Shown: positions 42,677-50,137 of the stretch, piece by piece
How the letters are laid out: the number at the start of each line of letters is the position of its first letter
How positions within the stretch are numbered: position 1 is the first letter of the stretch
NCBI GenBank assembly: GCA_964448855.1
Contig: CAYUXI010000007.1
Coordinates: 24,221 to 88,220 of the forward strand
Length of the DNA: 64,000 nucleotides
Direction: 5' to 3'
Source: QAMX01 sp964448855
GTDB taxonomy: Bacteria; Bacillota; Clostridia; Oscillospirales; QAMX01
Program-made: the position numbers and the translations under genes
The notes under the pieces: generated by a model
The model's database searches: none
What the model saw: the letters and a program-made list of their open reading frames with translations, nothing else
What the model was told of the DNA's origin: nothing

Positions 42677-43414
42677 CTATGATGGCTTGCGAACGCGCCG
42701 CAGAAAGAGCCCAATTGCCAGAACCCCCGTCAGCAATGTATAGCCGACAATCCAGAGCATATGCGGCAGCAGACTCTTCAACGCTTCGCCGCTCAGAATG
42801 CCGCGCTCTAACCGGACGATATGCGCAAACGGCAGTAGATTCGTTACGCACCGAAATCCGCGCCCCATCCAGTCCAAATCCAGCCATGCGCCGGACACCC
42901 ACGCGGACAGATTGATGAAGAGCCCGCCACAGATGAATCCTAACTGCGTGACCGATAAAATTGCACCAAAGATCAGCCCGATGGACGTGTAGAGCAGCGC
43001 AATCGGTATCAGTGAAAGAATCACCGGAATCAGCCGAAGCGTTGGGCGCAGACCGAGCAGAAGTGCTGCTAAATAGCAGACACAGCCCTGCATGGCCGCC
43101 ATGGGCAAAAGTGGCAGCGTGTACCCCAACAGAAAATCCGCGGTTGTCATAGGCGTCGTCGAGAGCCGGGCGAGCAGCGCGCTTTCCCGATCTTTGGCCA
43201 AGAGGCTGCCGCTGAATAAGGTGAAAAAGGACAGACCGAACACAGAGATGCCGGGCGTCAGGGAAGTCAGCTCAAACAGTGGCACAGGGACGCTGGACTG
43301 AATGAGCGCCATCAATCCGAGCAGCAGCAGCGGGAAGGCCAGCCCAAATGCAAACGTCAGGGGATCCCGCAGGAGTTCCTTTGTGACGCGACTGGCAAAT
43401 GCACACAGCTTCAT
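42677..43414 (-). CDS. ABC-2 type exporter permease
   Basis: A 245-residue membrane protein with six hydrophobic segments and the ABC-2 pattern (LSFFTLFSGSLLAKDRESALLARLSTTPMTTADFLLGY, a typical sentence of this family). It would export a drug, peptide or lipid with the ATPase encoded just upstream. The ATG at 43414 overlaps the stop of that ATPase gene by four bases. As the ATPase gene is broken, the permease is probably not functional as an exporter unless a partner is supplied elsewhere. Confidence 0.88.
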   Translation of the reverse strand: MKLCAFASRVTKELLRDPLTFAFGLAFPLLLLGLMALIQSSVPVPLFELTSLTPGISVFGLSFFTLFSGSLLAKDRESALLARLSTTPMTTADFLLGYTLPLLPMAAMQGCVCYLAALLLGLRPTLRLIPVILSLIPIALLYTSIGLIFGAILSVTQLGFICGGLFINLSAWVSGAWLDLDWMGRGFRCVTNLLPFAHIVRLERGILSGEALKSLLPHMLWIVGYTLLTGVLAIGLFLRRVRKPS

Positions 43415-44147
43415 CTGATTTCCTCCTTGACAAGTTGCAAAAATGCATCCTCCAAATGACTGGTTCCGGTCTCTTTCATCAGCTCCGACGGCGAACCGAG
43501 CGCGAGCAGATGCCCCGCCTTCAAAATGCCGACCCGGCTGGCAAGCTGCTCCGCCTCTTCCATGGAATGCGTCGTCAATATCATCGTGATACTGCCGGTC
43601 AACTCCCGAATCACATCCCAAAGCTCACGGCGCGCAAGGATATCCAGCCCCAGCGTCGGCTCATACAAGAACAGAATCTGTGGCTTGCCAATGAGCGCCA
43701 TGGCGATGCTCAGGCGGCGCTGATACCCTCCGGACAGCGTCGCAGCTTTTTGACGCAGCACATCCGTCAGCCGGAAACACGCCGACAGCGCGTCAACACG
43801 CCTAAGCTGCTCTGCACGGGGATGTCGTACAACCCGCTCATCAACAGCAAATTTTCCTGCACGGTCAAATGCGTCGCAATCGCTGTTTCCTGCGGCGATA
43901 CACCGATACACGACCGCACCCCGCACAAATCGGTCAGAATGCTGTGATTGCATAACCATGCATCACCAGATGTGGGACGCGTCAGCCCGGACAGCATTCG
44001 AAGGGTCGTTGTTTTCCCTGCACCGTTGACACCGAGCAGCGCAAAGCATTCACCCGCGTGAACAGTCAGATCGAGTGAATTGACCACCGTCCGCGTGCCG
44101 TACCGCTTCGTCAGCGCCTGAACCAGAATGGCTTCCTGTTTGCTCAT
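43411..44147 (-). pseudogene. ABC exporter ATPase, frameshifted and Walker B mutated
   Basis: Two frames make up one ABC ATPase. Residues 1-110 (start at 44147) hold the Walker A loop GVNGAGKTT and the Q loop; the frame then runs off at GLYDIPV and stops at 43767. The other frame continues as AEQLRRVDALSACFRL, LSGGYQRRLSIAMALIG, and on to the end at 43411. Adding one C to the minus-strand CCCC (43818-43821) rejoins them. In addition Walker B reads ILFLYEPT: a tyrosine codon TAT (43663-43665) stands where GAT for the Mg-binding aspartate is expected. Two separate lesions point to true decay instead of a read error. It overlaps the TetR gene and the permease by four bases each. Confidence 0.85.
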
Positions 44148-44716
44148 CCAATCGCCTCCTGCGCAAAACGGAGCTTGAGCCCCTCAAAAACATCCGTCAG
44201 AGAGCGGCTGATAAAATCGTCGTCCCAATTCAGATACGCAGTCGCCAGCATCGTTGCAACGCCGTGTACGTATATCCAAACCTCTAAATGAAACCGATAG
44301 GCCTGTTCTGCCGAAAAACCGGTTGCCCCCTGAATCACACGAATCAGCTGCTCCATGTCCGGCGCAGACGCTTCATGGTGTGGCTGCTCACTGCGGTCAC
44401 ACATAAACAACAGCCGAAACAATGCGGGCTCCTCCCGTGCAAACCGGATGTAGGCCATCCCAGTACTCTTGTAGACCGGGTATTGATGACTTTCAACCAA
44501 CTCCTGCGTCATCTGGTGATACAAGGCTTCCGCACGGCGCACAACGGCCAACCGGACCTCCTCCATCCCGTCAAACTGTCCGAAGATCGGCTTGGCAGAC
44601 GTGCCGAGGGCTTCACCGAGCGATCGCGCCGTGACCGCCTCAATCCCTTTGGAACGCGCCAGCTCCAGTGCGGCCAGCTCGATCTCAGCCCGGCTGTATT
44701 TGCTTCTTGGCGGCAT
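44144..44716 (-). CDS. TetR/AcrR-family repressor
   Basis: A 190-residue regulator with an N-terminal helix-turn-helix (YSRAEIELAALELARSKGIEAVTARSLGEALGTSAKPIFGQFDGMEEV) and a C-terminal ligand domain of TetR type. The ATG at 44716 follows AGGAGGACAGG; the frame is open for 16 codons upstream but covers the operator. It heads the transcript with the ABC ATPase and permease, and should repress it by binding the palindromes at 44747-44774. Confidence 0.88.
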   Translation of the reverse strand: MPPRSKYSRAEIELAALELARSKGIEAVTARSLGEALGTSAKPIFGQFDGMEEVRLAVVRRAEALYHQMTQELVESHQYPVYKSTGMAYIRFAREEPALFRLLFMCDRSEQPHHEASAPDMEQLIRVIQGATGFSAEQAYRFHLEVWIYVHGVATMLATAYLNWDDDFISRSLTDVFEGLKLRFAQEAIG

Positions 44717-44746
44717 CCTGTCCTCCTCCTCTATGAATCGCAAAAT

Positions 44747-44774
44747 GCAACATATGTTGCGCAACTTATGTTTC
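44747..44774. promoter_or_regulatory. TetR operator, two tandem sites
   Basis: GCAACATATGTTGC (44747-44760) is a perfect 14-base palindrome. The next 14 bases, GCAACTTATGTTTC (44761-44774), are an imperfect copy. They lie just downstream of the -10 on the minus strand, at the start of the TetR transcript, a repressor position. Confidence 0.7.
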
Positions 44775-44776
44775 CT

Positions 44777-44805
44777 ATTATATCACACACCTGCCAGCCT
44801 GTCAA
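44777..44805 (-). promoter_or_regulatory. Promoter of the TetR-ABC operon
   Basis: Minus strand TTGACA (44800-44805), 17 bases, TATAAT (44777-44782): a perfect consensus promoter. Confidence 0.9.
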
Positions 44806-44905
44806 GTGCTACAGTGCGAAAACCACGAAGCGCCCGACCGGATGTTGTAAGCCGGCTGAATGATGCCGCACATCCTGCGGTGCGCCCTGCCATCCAAACA
44901 AAATG

Positions 44906-44938
44906 AACCGCCGCCGCAAATTATTTGCGGCGGCGGTT
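44906..44938 (-). terminator. Hairpin after the flotillin gene
   Basis: A 16-bp stem, AACCGCCGCCGCAAAT with ATTTGCGGCGGCGGTT, almost without a loop; CATTTTGTTT follows on the minus strand. Confidence 0.75.
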
Positions 44939-44943
44939 TGACG

Positions 44944-46350
44944 TTATTCCTGTGCGTTCTCTGCTTCGGGTGCAGCGGGGGCAGGATTGGTGGATTCGTG
45001 CGATTTGCCGAGATACTCCGGCAAGTCCATACCGGCCATCTGGAACAGCTCGTTCATCGGCGGAATGGATTTCATTAGCGAGGAGACAAAGTTGGAAGTC
45101 GAGGATGTACCATCCTTCGCGCCCTGATCCCAGACGGTGATTTTGTCGATCTTGAGGTTCTGAATCGCCTCCACCTGTGTGCGAACCAGCGTCTCGATCT
45201 TGTCGGCAATCATCAGCTTGACGGCTTCGCTGGGGTTTCCGCCGGCGGCGCGGACAATCTCGGCCAGACCGGCGGCCTGACGCGTCAATTGCTCCTCCAT
45301 ACCGCGAGCTTCTGCTTCCATCCGGGCATACAAAGCCTCCGCTTCGCCCTGCGCACGGATTTTTTCGCGCTCCGCCTCAGCCTGTGCTTCGATCTCAATC
45401 TTCTTGCGGTTGATTTCGGACTGCACGATGATATCCGCTTCGAGCGTCGCCTTCTCCTTGTCGGCACGAGCCAGCTCCGCGGCCTGCTCAGCAGCATAGG
45501 ATTCCTGCAGCGCATTCGCGGCAGCAATCTTTTCGGCGGCGGTGGCACGGCGCAGCGCATCGGCTTCAACTTCACGGCGCGTTGCGTTGGACTGCGAAAT
45601 TTCGGCCTGTGCCTTGTTTTCGCCCTGAATGGCCTGCGCATTGGCGTTTGCAACCTTGATTCGCTGGTCGGTGTTCGCATTCGATTCACCGACAGCACCG
45701 TCGCGGTTCTTTTCCGCAACCGACCGCTTGGCGTCGTTGATGGCCTTGGCAGCGGCCTCTTTACCCAACGCCTCAATATAGCCGGATTCATCGTTGATAT
45801 CGGTGACGTTTACGTTGATCAACCGCAGACCGATTTTCTTCAACTCGGTTTCGACGTTGCCGGAAACGGCGAGCAGGAATTTATCCCGGTCGGCGTTAAT
45901 TTCTTCGATGTCCATCGTTGCAATCACAAGACGCAGCTGACCCAGAATGATATCTTTGGCCAGCTCCTGAATTTCTGCCAGCTTGAGCCCCAAAAGCCGC
46001 TCCGCAGCATTTTGCATGATGGACGGCTCTGTCGAAATACCGACGGTGAAGCGCGAGGGGACATCAATTCGGATGTTCTGACGCGACAGCGCGTTGCGAA
46101 GATCGACACTGATGGAGATCGGCGTCAGATCGAGGTATTCATAGGCCTGAAAGACCGGCCAGACAAAGGAAGCACCGCCGTGAATACAACGCGCCGAACG
46201 CGCCGTGCCGTCAGCATTGCTCCCGACCTTACCGTAGACGACCATGATTTTGTCGGACGGACATTTCCGAAACCGCGACACAATCAGAATCAGAAGTGTG
46301 AAAAAGATCACAACTGCAACGGTAATGAAACCAATGACAAAGGGTGACAT
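44944..46350 (-). CDS. floT: Flotillin-like SPFH protein
   Basis: A 468-residue membrane scaffold protein. Residues 5-27 form one transmembrane or hairpin segment (VIGFITVAVVIFFTLLILIV); the SPFH domain follows to about 200 (DIEEINADRDKFLLAVSGNVETELKKIGLRLINVNVTDI). The Ala/Glu-rich repeats and coiled coil at about 205-365 and a Pro/Ala-rich tail are typical of FloT/YuaG. It is likely to organise membrane microdomains with the NfeD protein encoded 54 bases upstream. CAGGAGG precedes the ATG. Confidence 0.92.
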   Translation of the reverse strand: MSPFVIGFITVAVVIFFTLLILIVSRFRKCPSDKIMVVYGKVGSNADGTARSARCIHGGASFVWPVFQAYEYLDLTPISISVDLRNALSRQNIRIDVPSRFTVGISTEPSIMQNAAERLLGLKLAEIQELAKDIILGQLRLVIATMDIEEINADRDKFLLAVSGNVETELKKIGLRLINVNVTDINDESGYIEALGKEAAAKAINDAKRSVAEKNRDGAVGESNANTDQRIKVANANAQAIQGENKAQAEISQSNATRREVEADALRRATAAEKIAAANALQESYAAEQAAELARADKEKATLEADIIVQSEINRKKIEIEAQAEAEREKIRAQGEAEALYARMEAEARGMEEQLTRQAAGLAEIVRAAGGNPSEAVKLMIADKIETLVRTQVEAIQNLKIDKITVWDQGAKDGTSSTSNFVSSLMKSIPPMNELFQMAGMDLPEYLGKSHESTNPAPAAPEAENAQE

Positions 46351-46404
46351 GAGAAAACCTCCTGAAAATTATAATGAAAGGAAACGACAATCGGGGCAGG
46401 GGAG

Positions 46405-47025
46405 CTATGTACGGGAGAGCGGCTCAACGATCAGTGCATCGCCGAGTACACCCGTCACCTGAACCTTGGAACCGGTTGGCAGAAACGAATCGCCTGCCCA
46501 CACGGCAGCCTGTTCACAAAAACGCCCCTGTAAAACCAGATTGATTTTTCCGTTGGATGACTGGCCTGGCGGAATGGGGATATAGACCTCACCGGTCAGC
46601 CCGATGGCATTTTCCAGACAGATGGCACCGTTGTTCTGCAAACGGAGAACCGTATGCATGACCCATGCGTACAGCACGTCGGCGAGCAGACCGGCCGCCA
46701 GACCGATCAACAGGGAAAGCCAGACGGATAGCCCGGTGCTGGCCACGAGCGCACTCCAGCCGCCTATGGCCAGAAAAACCAGAACGCCACGCAGCGTCAA
46801 CAGCCGCAGACCGCCAAATTCCCCAAACGCCATGCCGTAATCGCCGTTCGATACATCGTCCGGAATGCCGTCGCCGTCCAAATCCACCTCAAAATCCGGT
46901 TCGTCGTCACCGCCGAGCCCGAAAAGGAGCAGGATGAACTGAATCAACAGCACAACGGAGACGGGTAACGCGACACAGAGCAGAATCTGTTGAAACAGTG
47001 TCAGCGATTCCCAAAAAATACGCAT
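46405..47025 (-). CDS. NfeD-like membrane protein (YuaF-type)
   Basis: A 206-residue protein with an N-terminal helix (10-37), an acidic loop DLDGDGIPDD that resembles a calcium-binding EF-hand-like loop, two more helices at about 75-125, and a C-terminal OB-fold-like beta domain (GLTGEVYIPI...GSKVQVTGVLGDALIVEPL). This is the short NfeD type encoded with flotillin in B. subtilis (yuaF-floT). AGGAGG lies nine bases before the ATG. Confidence 0.85.
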   Translation of the reverse strand: MRIFWESLTLFQQILLCVALPVSVVLLIQFILLLFGLGGDDEPDFEVDLDGDGIPDDVSNGDYGMAFGEFGGLRLLTLRGVLVFLAIGGWSALVASTGLSVWLSLLIGLAAGLLADVLYAWVMHTVLRLQNNGAICLENAIGLTGEVYIPIPPGQSSNGKINLVLQGRFCEQAAVWAGDSFLPTGSKVQVTGVLGDALIVEPLSRT

Positions 47026-47062
47026 CCATCAAAACCTCCTTTCTGCATGAAACGGCTGGCCG

Positions 47063-47605
47063 TCAAAGCTCGTCAATCCAGTTTTCGACGCGTTGCCGAA
47101 TCAGGATGGATTGATAACAGACGCTCATCAAAAGCAAAACCGTTCGAATGCGTGGACGTGCAGCTGCCGGTTCGATGGAAGCGGTCTGCACGTCCGCAAA
47201 CGCTTCCATCTGTTCAAAGGTGTGGTAATTGTTTTCCTGCAGAACGACAGCCATGCGGCAAAACAGATCGTACAAGCGACTGTCCGCAATCAAATCGTCC
47301 GATGTATCGACCAGCGAACCGTTGACGAAGCGAATGAGCTGTGCAATCTTTTCCAGCGGCAAGCTGTCCCGCAGAGCGTTGATGATCAGAATGCGTGCCA
47401 CCTGATCAATGGTATAGTGCTTGTTGATCGGCGGTGCCACGTAACCGCGCTTGATCCAGTTCTGAATGACAGCAGTCTCCAAACCGGTTATCTGGCGAAG
47501 CTGTCCCATCACCAACCCTCCGCTGTCCCACAGGACGTCCGGAATGCAGGCCAGCGGATTGAAATGCTCCGGGTCGGTTTCCAGAATGGTTCCGGGTGCA
47601 AACAT
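47063..47605 (-). CDS. DUF1836 family regulator-like protein
   Basis: A 180-residue protein. Residues 30-90 have QITGLETAVIQNWIKRGYVAPPINKHYTIDQVARILIINALRDSLPLEKI, a MerR-like helix-turn-helix that defines DUF1836. The C-terminal helical part has no known function. A regulatory role is inferred. The ATG at 47605 has AGAGG eleven bases upstream; an in-frame GTG at 47614 is too close to it. It lies 37 bases before nfeD and may be co-transcribed with it and flotillin. Confidence 0.85.
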   Translation of the reverse strand: MFAPGTILETDPEHFNPLACIPDVLWDSGGLVMGQLRQITGLETAVIQNWIKRGYVAPPINKHYTIDQVARILIINALRDSLPLEKIAQLIRFVNGSLVDTSDDLIADSRLYDLFCRMAVVLQENNYHTFEQMEAFADVQTASIEPAAARPRIRTVLLLMSVCYQSILIRQRVENWIDEL

Positions 47606-47690
47606 CGAAATCACAACCTCTCTACTGAATCATTCATGCAGTGGAATGCCGTTCGGCACCACCTCTCTGAACAATATTATGATAGCATAA

Positions 47691-47727
47691 ACGGTCATAT
47701 GAATGCAACAGACGGTCAAGTGACTGT
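47691..47727. promoter_or_regulatory. Repeated operator-like sites before the DUF1836 gene
   Basis: ACGGTCA occurs at 47691-47697 and again at 47712-47718, 21 bases (two helix turns) apart. The second copy forms an imperfect palindrome, ACGGTCA-AG-TGACTGT. A minus-strand promoter, TTGCAT, 18 bases, TATCAT, lies over the first copy. Confidence 0.4.
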
Positions 47728-47847
47728 GATATGAAGAGAACAAAACAGATTCAAATAGCTCCATCACTCTATGATTCTCGCTGTTTTTCTCTGAATTACG
47801 CCAATTTTCGATTACAGAAGAACGGTATACGCCGTAGCATCGTACGC
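47728..47847. other. Intergenic stretch, nothing else seen
   Basis: Between the operator-like sites and the araL-side terminator. It is AT-richer than the genes, and I find no gene, RNA or further repeat in it. Confidence 0.5.
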
Positions 47848-47884
47848 AAAAACCGATGGACACTCGTTTGTATCCATCGGTTTG
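47848..47884 (-). terminator. Terminator of the AraM-AraL operon
   Basis: An 11-bp stem, AAACCGATGGA with TCCATCGGTTT, and a 12-base loop; TTTTT follows on the minus strand. Confidence 0.85.
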
Positions 47885-47930
47885 CAAAAGACTTGATTGG
47901 TAGTTGGATGTGGTACAGCCCCATGACCGA

Positions 47931-48725
47931 TCAAAGTGCATCGCACAGCTCACGGACAGAGGGGAAAATCCAGTCGGCGTGAACCTCGTGCTGCGCCTGA
48001 TAATCGGCCAGACTCGTCTCACCGGACAAGACCAAAACGGCCGTCATTCCGGCGTTGTTGGCAAAGCGAATATCCGTGGAGAGACGATCCCCGACCATGG
48101 CCGTCGTCTCCATGCACAGATGATAGCGGGCAGACGCGGCTGCGGCCATCGCAGCTTCCGGCTTGCCGAATACGGTCGGTGTGCGGCCGGTCGCCGTCTG
48201 AATCAGGGCAATCATCGCACCGGCATCCGGAATGAACCCGTTTTCCACCGGGCAAACGCGATCGGGATGCGTTGCGAAATAGGGGATACCGCCATCGATC
48301 AAACGGCAGGCCGTTTCCAGCCGCTCATAGGTCAGGGTCTTGTCGAAACCGAGCAGCACACAGTCGGGCGGAATCTCCGTATCGTTGACGATGCGCAGCC
48401 CGTAGCCGGTGAGCTGGTCGGCCAGCTGCGGCGTCCCCAACAGGTAGACCGCAGGCGGCTTCTGAAAATGCTGCAACAGGGAAACGGCTGCGGCATCGCC
48501 GGAGGTGAAAATGTCGTCTGCAACAGCGGGAATCCCGAGACGATGCAGCTTCTCAACGTACATGGCAGGGGATGCAGAGGAATTGTTGGTCAGAAAGATC
48601 GCCCGGCCGCCTTTTTCACGGATTCTGTTCAGCAGAGGCAGCGTCCCTTCGAATAAACGATTGCCGAGATAAATGGTTCCGTCCATGTCGAGAAGAAAGT
48701 CACGGATTTGAGAAATGGCCTGCAT
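47931..48725 (-). CDS. HAD-IIA (NagD/AraL-like) sugar phosphatase
   Basis: A 264-residue HAD phosphatase of the capped IIA type. The nucleophile motif I is FLLDMDGTIYLG (Asp13, Asp15), motif II FLTNNSSASP, and motif III/IV is GKPEAA...MVGDRLSTDI. AraL of B. subtilis is in this group and dephosphorylates sugar phosphates. It lies 18 bases after the AraM-like gene, so the two are co-transcribed. AAAGGAGCGG precedes the ATG. Confidence 0.92.
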   Translation of the reverse strand: MQAISQIRDFLLDMDGTIYLGNRLFEGTLPLLNRIREKGGRAIFLTNNSSASPAMYVEKLHRLGIPAVADDIFTSGDAAAVSLLQHFQKPPAVYLLGTPQLADQLTGYGLRIVNDTEIPPDCVLLGFDKTLTYERLETACRLIDGGIPYFATHPDRVCPVENGFIPDAGAMIALIQTATGRTPTVFGKPEAAMAAAASARYHLCMETTAMVGDRLSTDIRFANNAGMTAVLVLSGETSLADYQAQHEVHADWIFPSVRELCDAL

Positions 48726-48743
48726 AGCTCCGCTCCTTTCGCC

Positions 48744-50021
48744 TTAGATCGGGTCTTCTTCCAGAATATCCAGCAGACGCATCATCGTCATGCGGAAGCG
48801 GGCATACCGGCCATAGCGAAGCCCCTGTTCTTCCAGATGGAGCGGAATGTCGGCCTCTGCACAGGTGGCCGCACCGCCGGTGCGCCGAATCAGGGAACGG
48901 ATTTCATCGCCGGACGGAACACGTGCCAATGCAGCACGCAGCGTCTCCCAATTGGCTTCCACAGCGCCAACCGGAATCGCATCGACCGGATTGGGTGTGT
49001 TTTCTTTGCGGCATTCCGACAGCAGCGGCCCGTAGATTTCGGAAAGGCGATCCCAGTCGATTTCGCGCCGCAGCTCGTGAACGTGATCCAGCTTCGCCAG
49101 CCGGTTGTACACATCCGCAACCAGCCCGGCGGCAATCCCGACCTTCTTGCCGTGGAAGACCTGCGGACGCCCCATCAGCGCATACTGCATTTCCCAGAAA
49201 TGCGCAATGTGGTGCTCCGCACCCGATGCCGGACGCGTGCAGCCGGAAAGCAGCATAGACAACCCGGACAGGACGAGTGCTTCCATCAGCGATGCGGCAA
49301 ACTCCGGCGAATCGGAATCCGACCGGCGCGCAAGCTCAGCTGCTTCATCCACGGCAGCGCGGGTCATGGCCGCAATCTGTGCGCAGTAATATTCACCGGT
49401 CAGACAGGCGGAAACCTCCCAGTCTGCGTGCGCGGTGTATTTGCCGAGCAGATCGCCCAGCCCGGCTGCCTTCAAAACCGCAGGGCTCTTGGCGAGGACG
49501 GCGCTGTCCGCAATGATCACCTCCGGCGCTTTGGCGGGGAAGGTTCGCTTGAAGCCGTTTTCCGTGATCGGTGCCATGACAGAGGCAAACCCGTCCATGG
49601 AGGGCGCCGTGGCATAGATGGCAAAGGGCATATCCAGCTTGGCCGCCGTGAACCGGCAAATATCGTTGAGCGAGCCGGTGCCGATGGAGAGCAGGGCTTC
49701 CGCACCGCTGCGGGCAAGCTCCTCCTGTACGCGTGCAACCGCGGTGGTATCGGCCAGCTGCAAGTCGTCAAACAGCGTCAGCGTGGTGCGGAAATCCGCC
49801 TGACGCAGAGCGTCCGTGATGCCGGCTGCTGCGGCCAGCGTATTTTTGTCGGCGACCAGATGCAGCCGACGGCCAAACCCCGAATCCTTCAGAATGCGTC
49901 CGGTATCCGGTGTGTTCTGATATCCGATTTCTAAGGAACGGATGTTGATTTCATGTTTCCTGCCACAGGGACAGTCGCGGAGAGAGTCTGTAATTTTGCG
50001 CAGATCCAGCATAACGATCAT
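48744..50021 (-). CDS. egsA: sn-Glycerol-1-phosphate dehydrogenase (AraM/EgsA-like)
   Basis: A 425-residue member of the iron-type alcohol dehydrogenase superfamily. SIGTGSLNDICRFTAAKLDMPFAIYATAPSMDGFAS is the NAD-binding and active-site stretch of AraM; GAEHHIAHFWEM and FHGKKVGIAAGLVADVY have the metal histidines. The enzyme reduces DHAP to sn-glycerol-1-phosphate, the archaeal-type backbone, which B. subtilis uses for heptaprenylglyceryl phosphate. The start is unclear: ATG at 50021 (used), ATG at 50012 or GTG at 50024. It has its own promoter. No prenyl-transfer (PcrB) gene is nearby. Confidence 0.92.
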   Translation of the reverse strand: MIVMLDLRKITDSLRDCPCGRKHEINIRSLEIGYQNTPDTGRILKDSGFGRRLHLVADKNTLAAAAGITDALRQADFRTTLTLFDDLQLADTTAVARVQEELARSGAEALLSIGTGSLNDICRFTAAKLDMPFAIYATAPSMDGFASVMAPITENGFKRTFPAKAPEVIIADSAVLAKSPAVLKAAGLGDLLGKYTAHADWEVSACLTGEYYCAQIAAMTRAAVDEAAELARRSDSDSPEFAASLMEALVLSGLSMLLSGCTRPASGAEHHIAHFWEMQYALMGRPQVFHGKKVGIAAGLVADVYNRLAKLDHVHELRREIDWDRLSEIYGPLLSECRKENTPNPVDAIPVGAVEANWETLRAALARVPSGDEIRSLIRRTGGAATCAEADIPLHLEEQGLRYGRYARFRMTMMRLLDILEEDPI

Positions 50022-50049
50022 CACTTTCTGTAGTTTGGTATCCGGAGAT

Positions 50050-50116
50050 GGCTGCCGACTCAGCAGCCGGAAAAAATTCCTACCTTAATTATAAACGAAT
50101 CGACACGCCTTGTCAA
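50050..50116 (-). promoter_or_regulatory. egsA promoter and leader hairpin
   Basis: Minus strand TTGACA (50111-50116), 17 bases, TATAAT (50088-50093), a perfect consensus. The leader contains a hairpin, GGCTGC (50050-50055) with GCAGCC (50063-50068), about 25 bases before the start codon. Confidence 0.88.
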
Positions 50117-50137
50117 TGCGTCTGGGAGCCAAAACCG

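Noticed and set aside
42625..42915. Open frame of 96 codons on plus after rpsT
   Set aside because: It runs through the terminator and is opposite the ABC-2 permease, and has no ribosome binding site.
44288..44863. 191-codon plus-strand frame opposite the TetR gene
   Set aside because: It covers the TetR gene and its operator; composition is that of a shadow frame.
47093..47734. 213-codon plus-strand frame opposite the DUF1836 gene
   Set aside because: No start signal; the minus-strand protein has a recognised family pattern.
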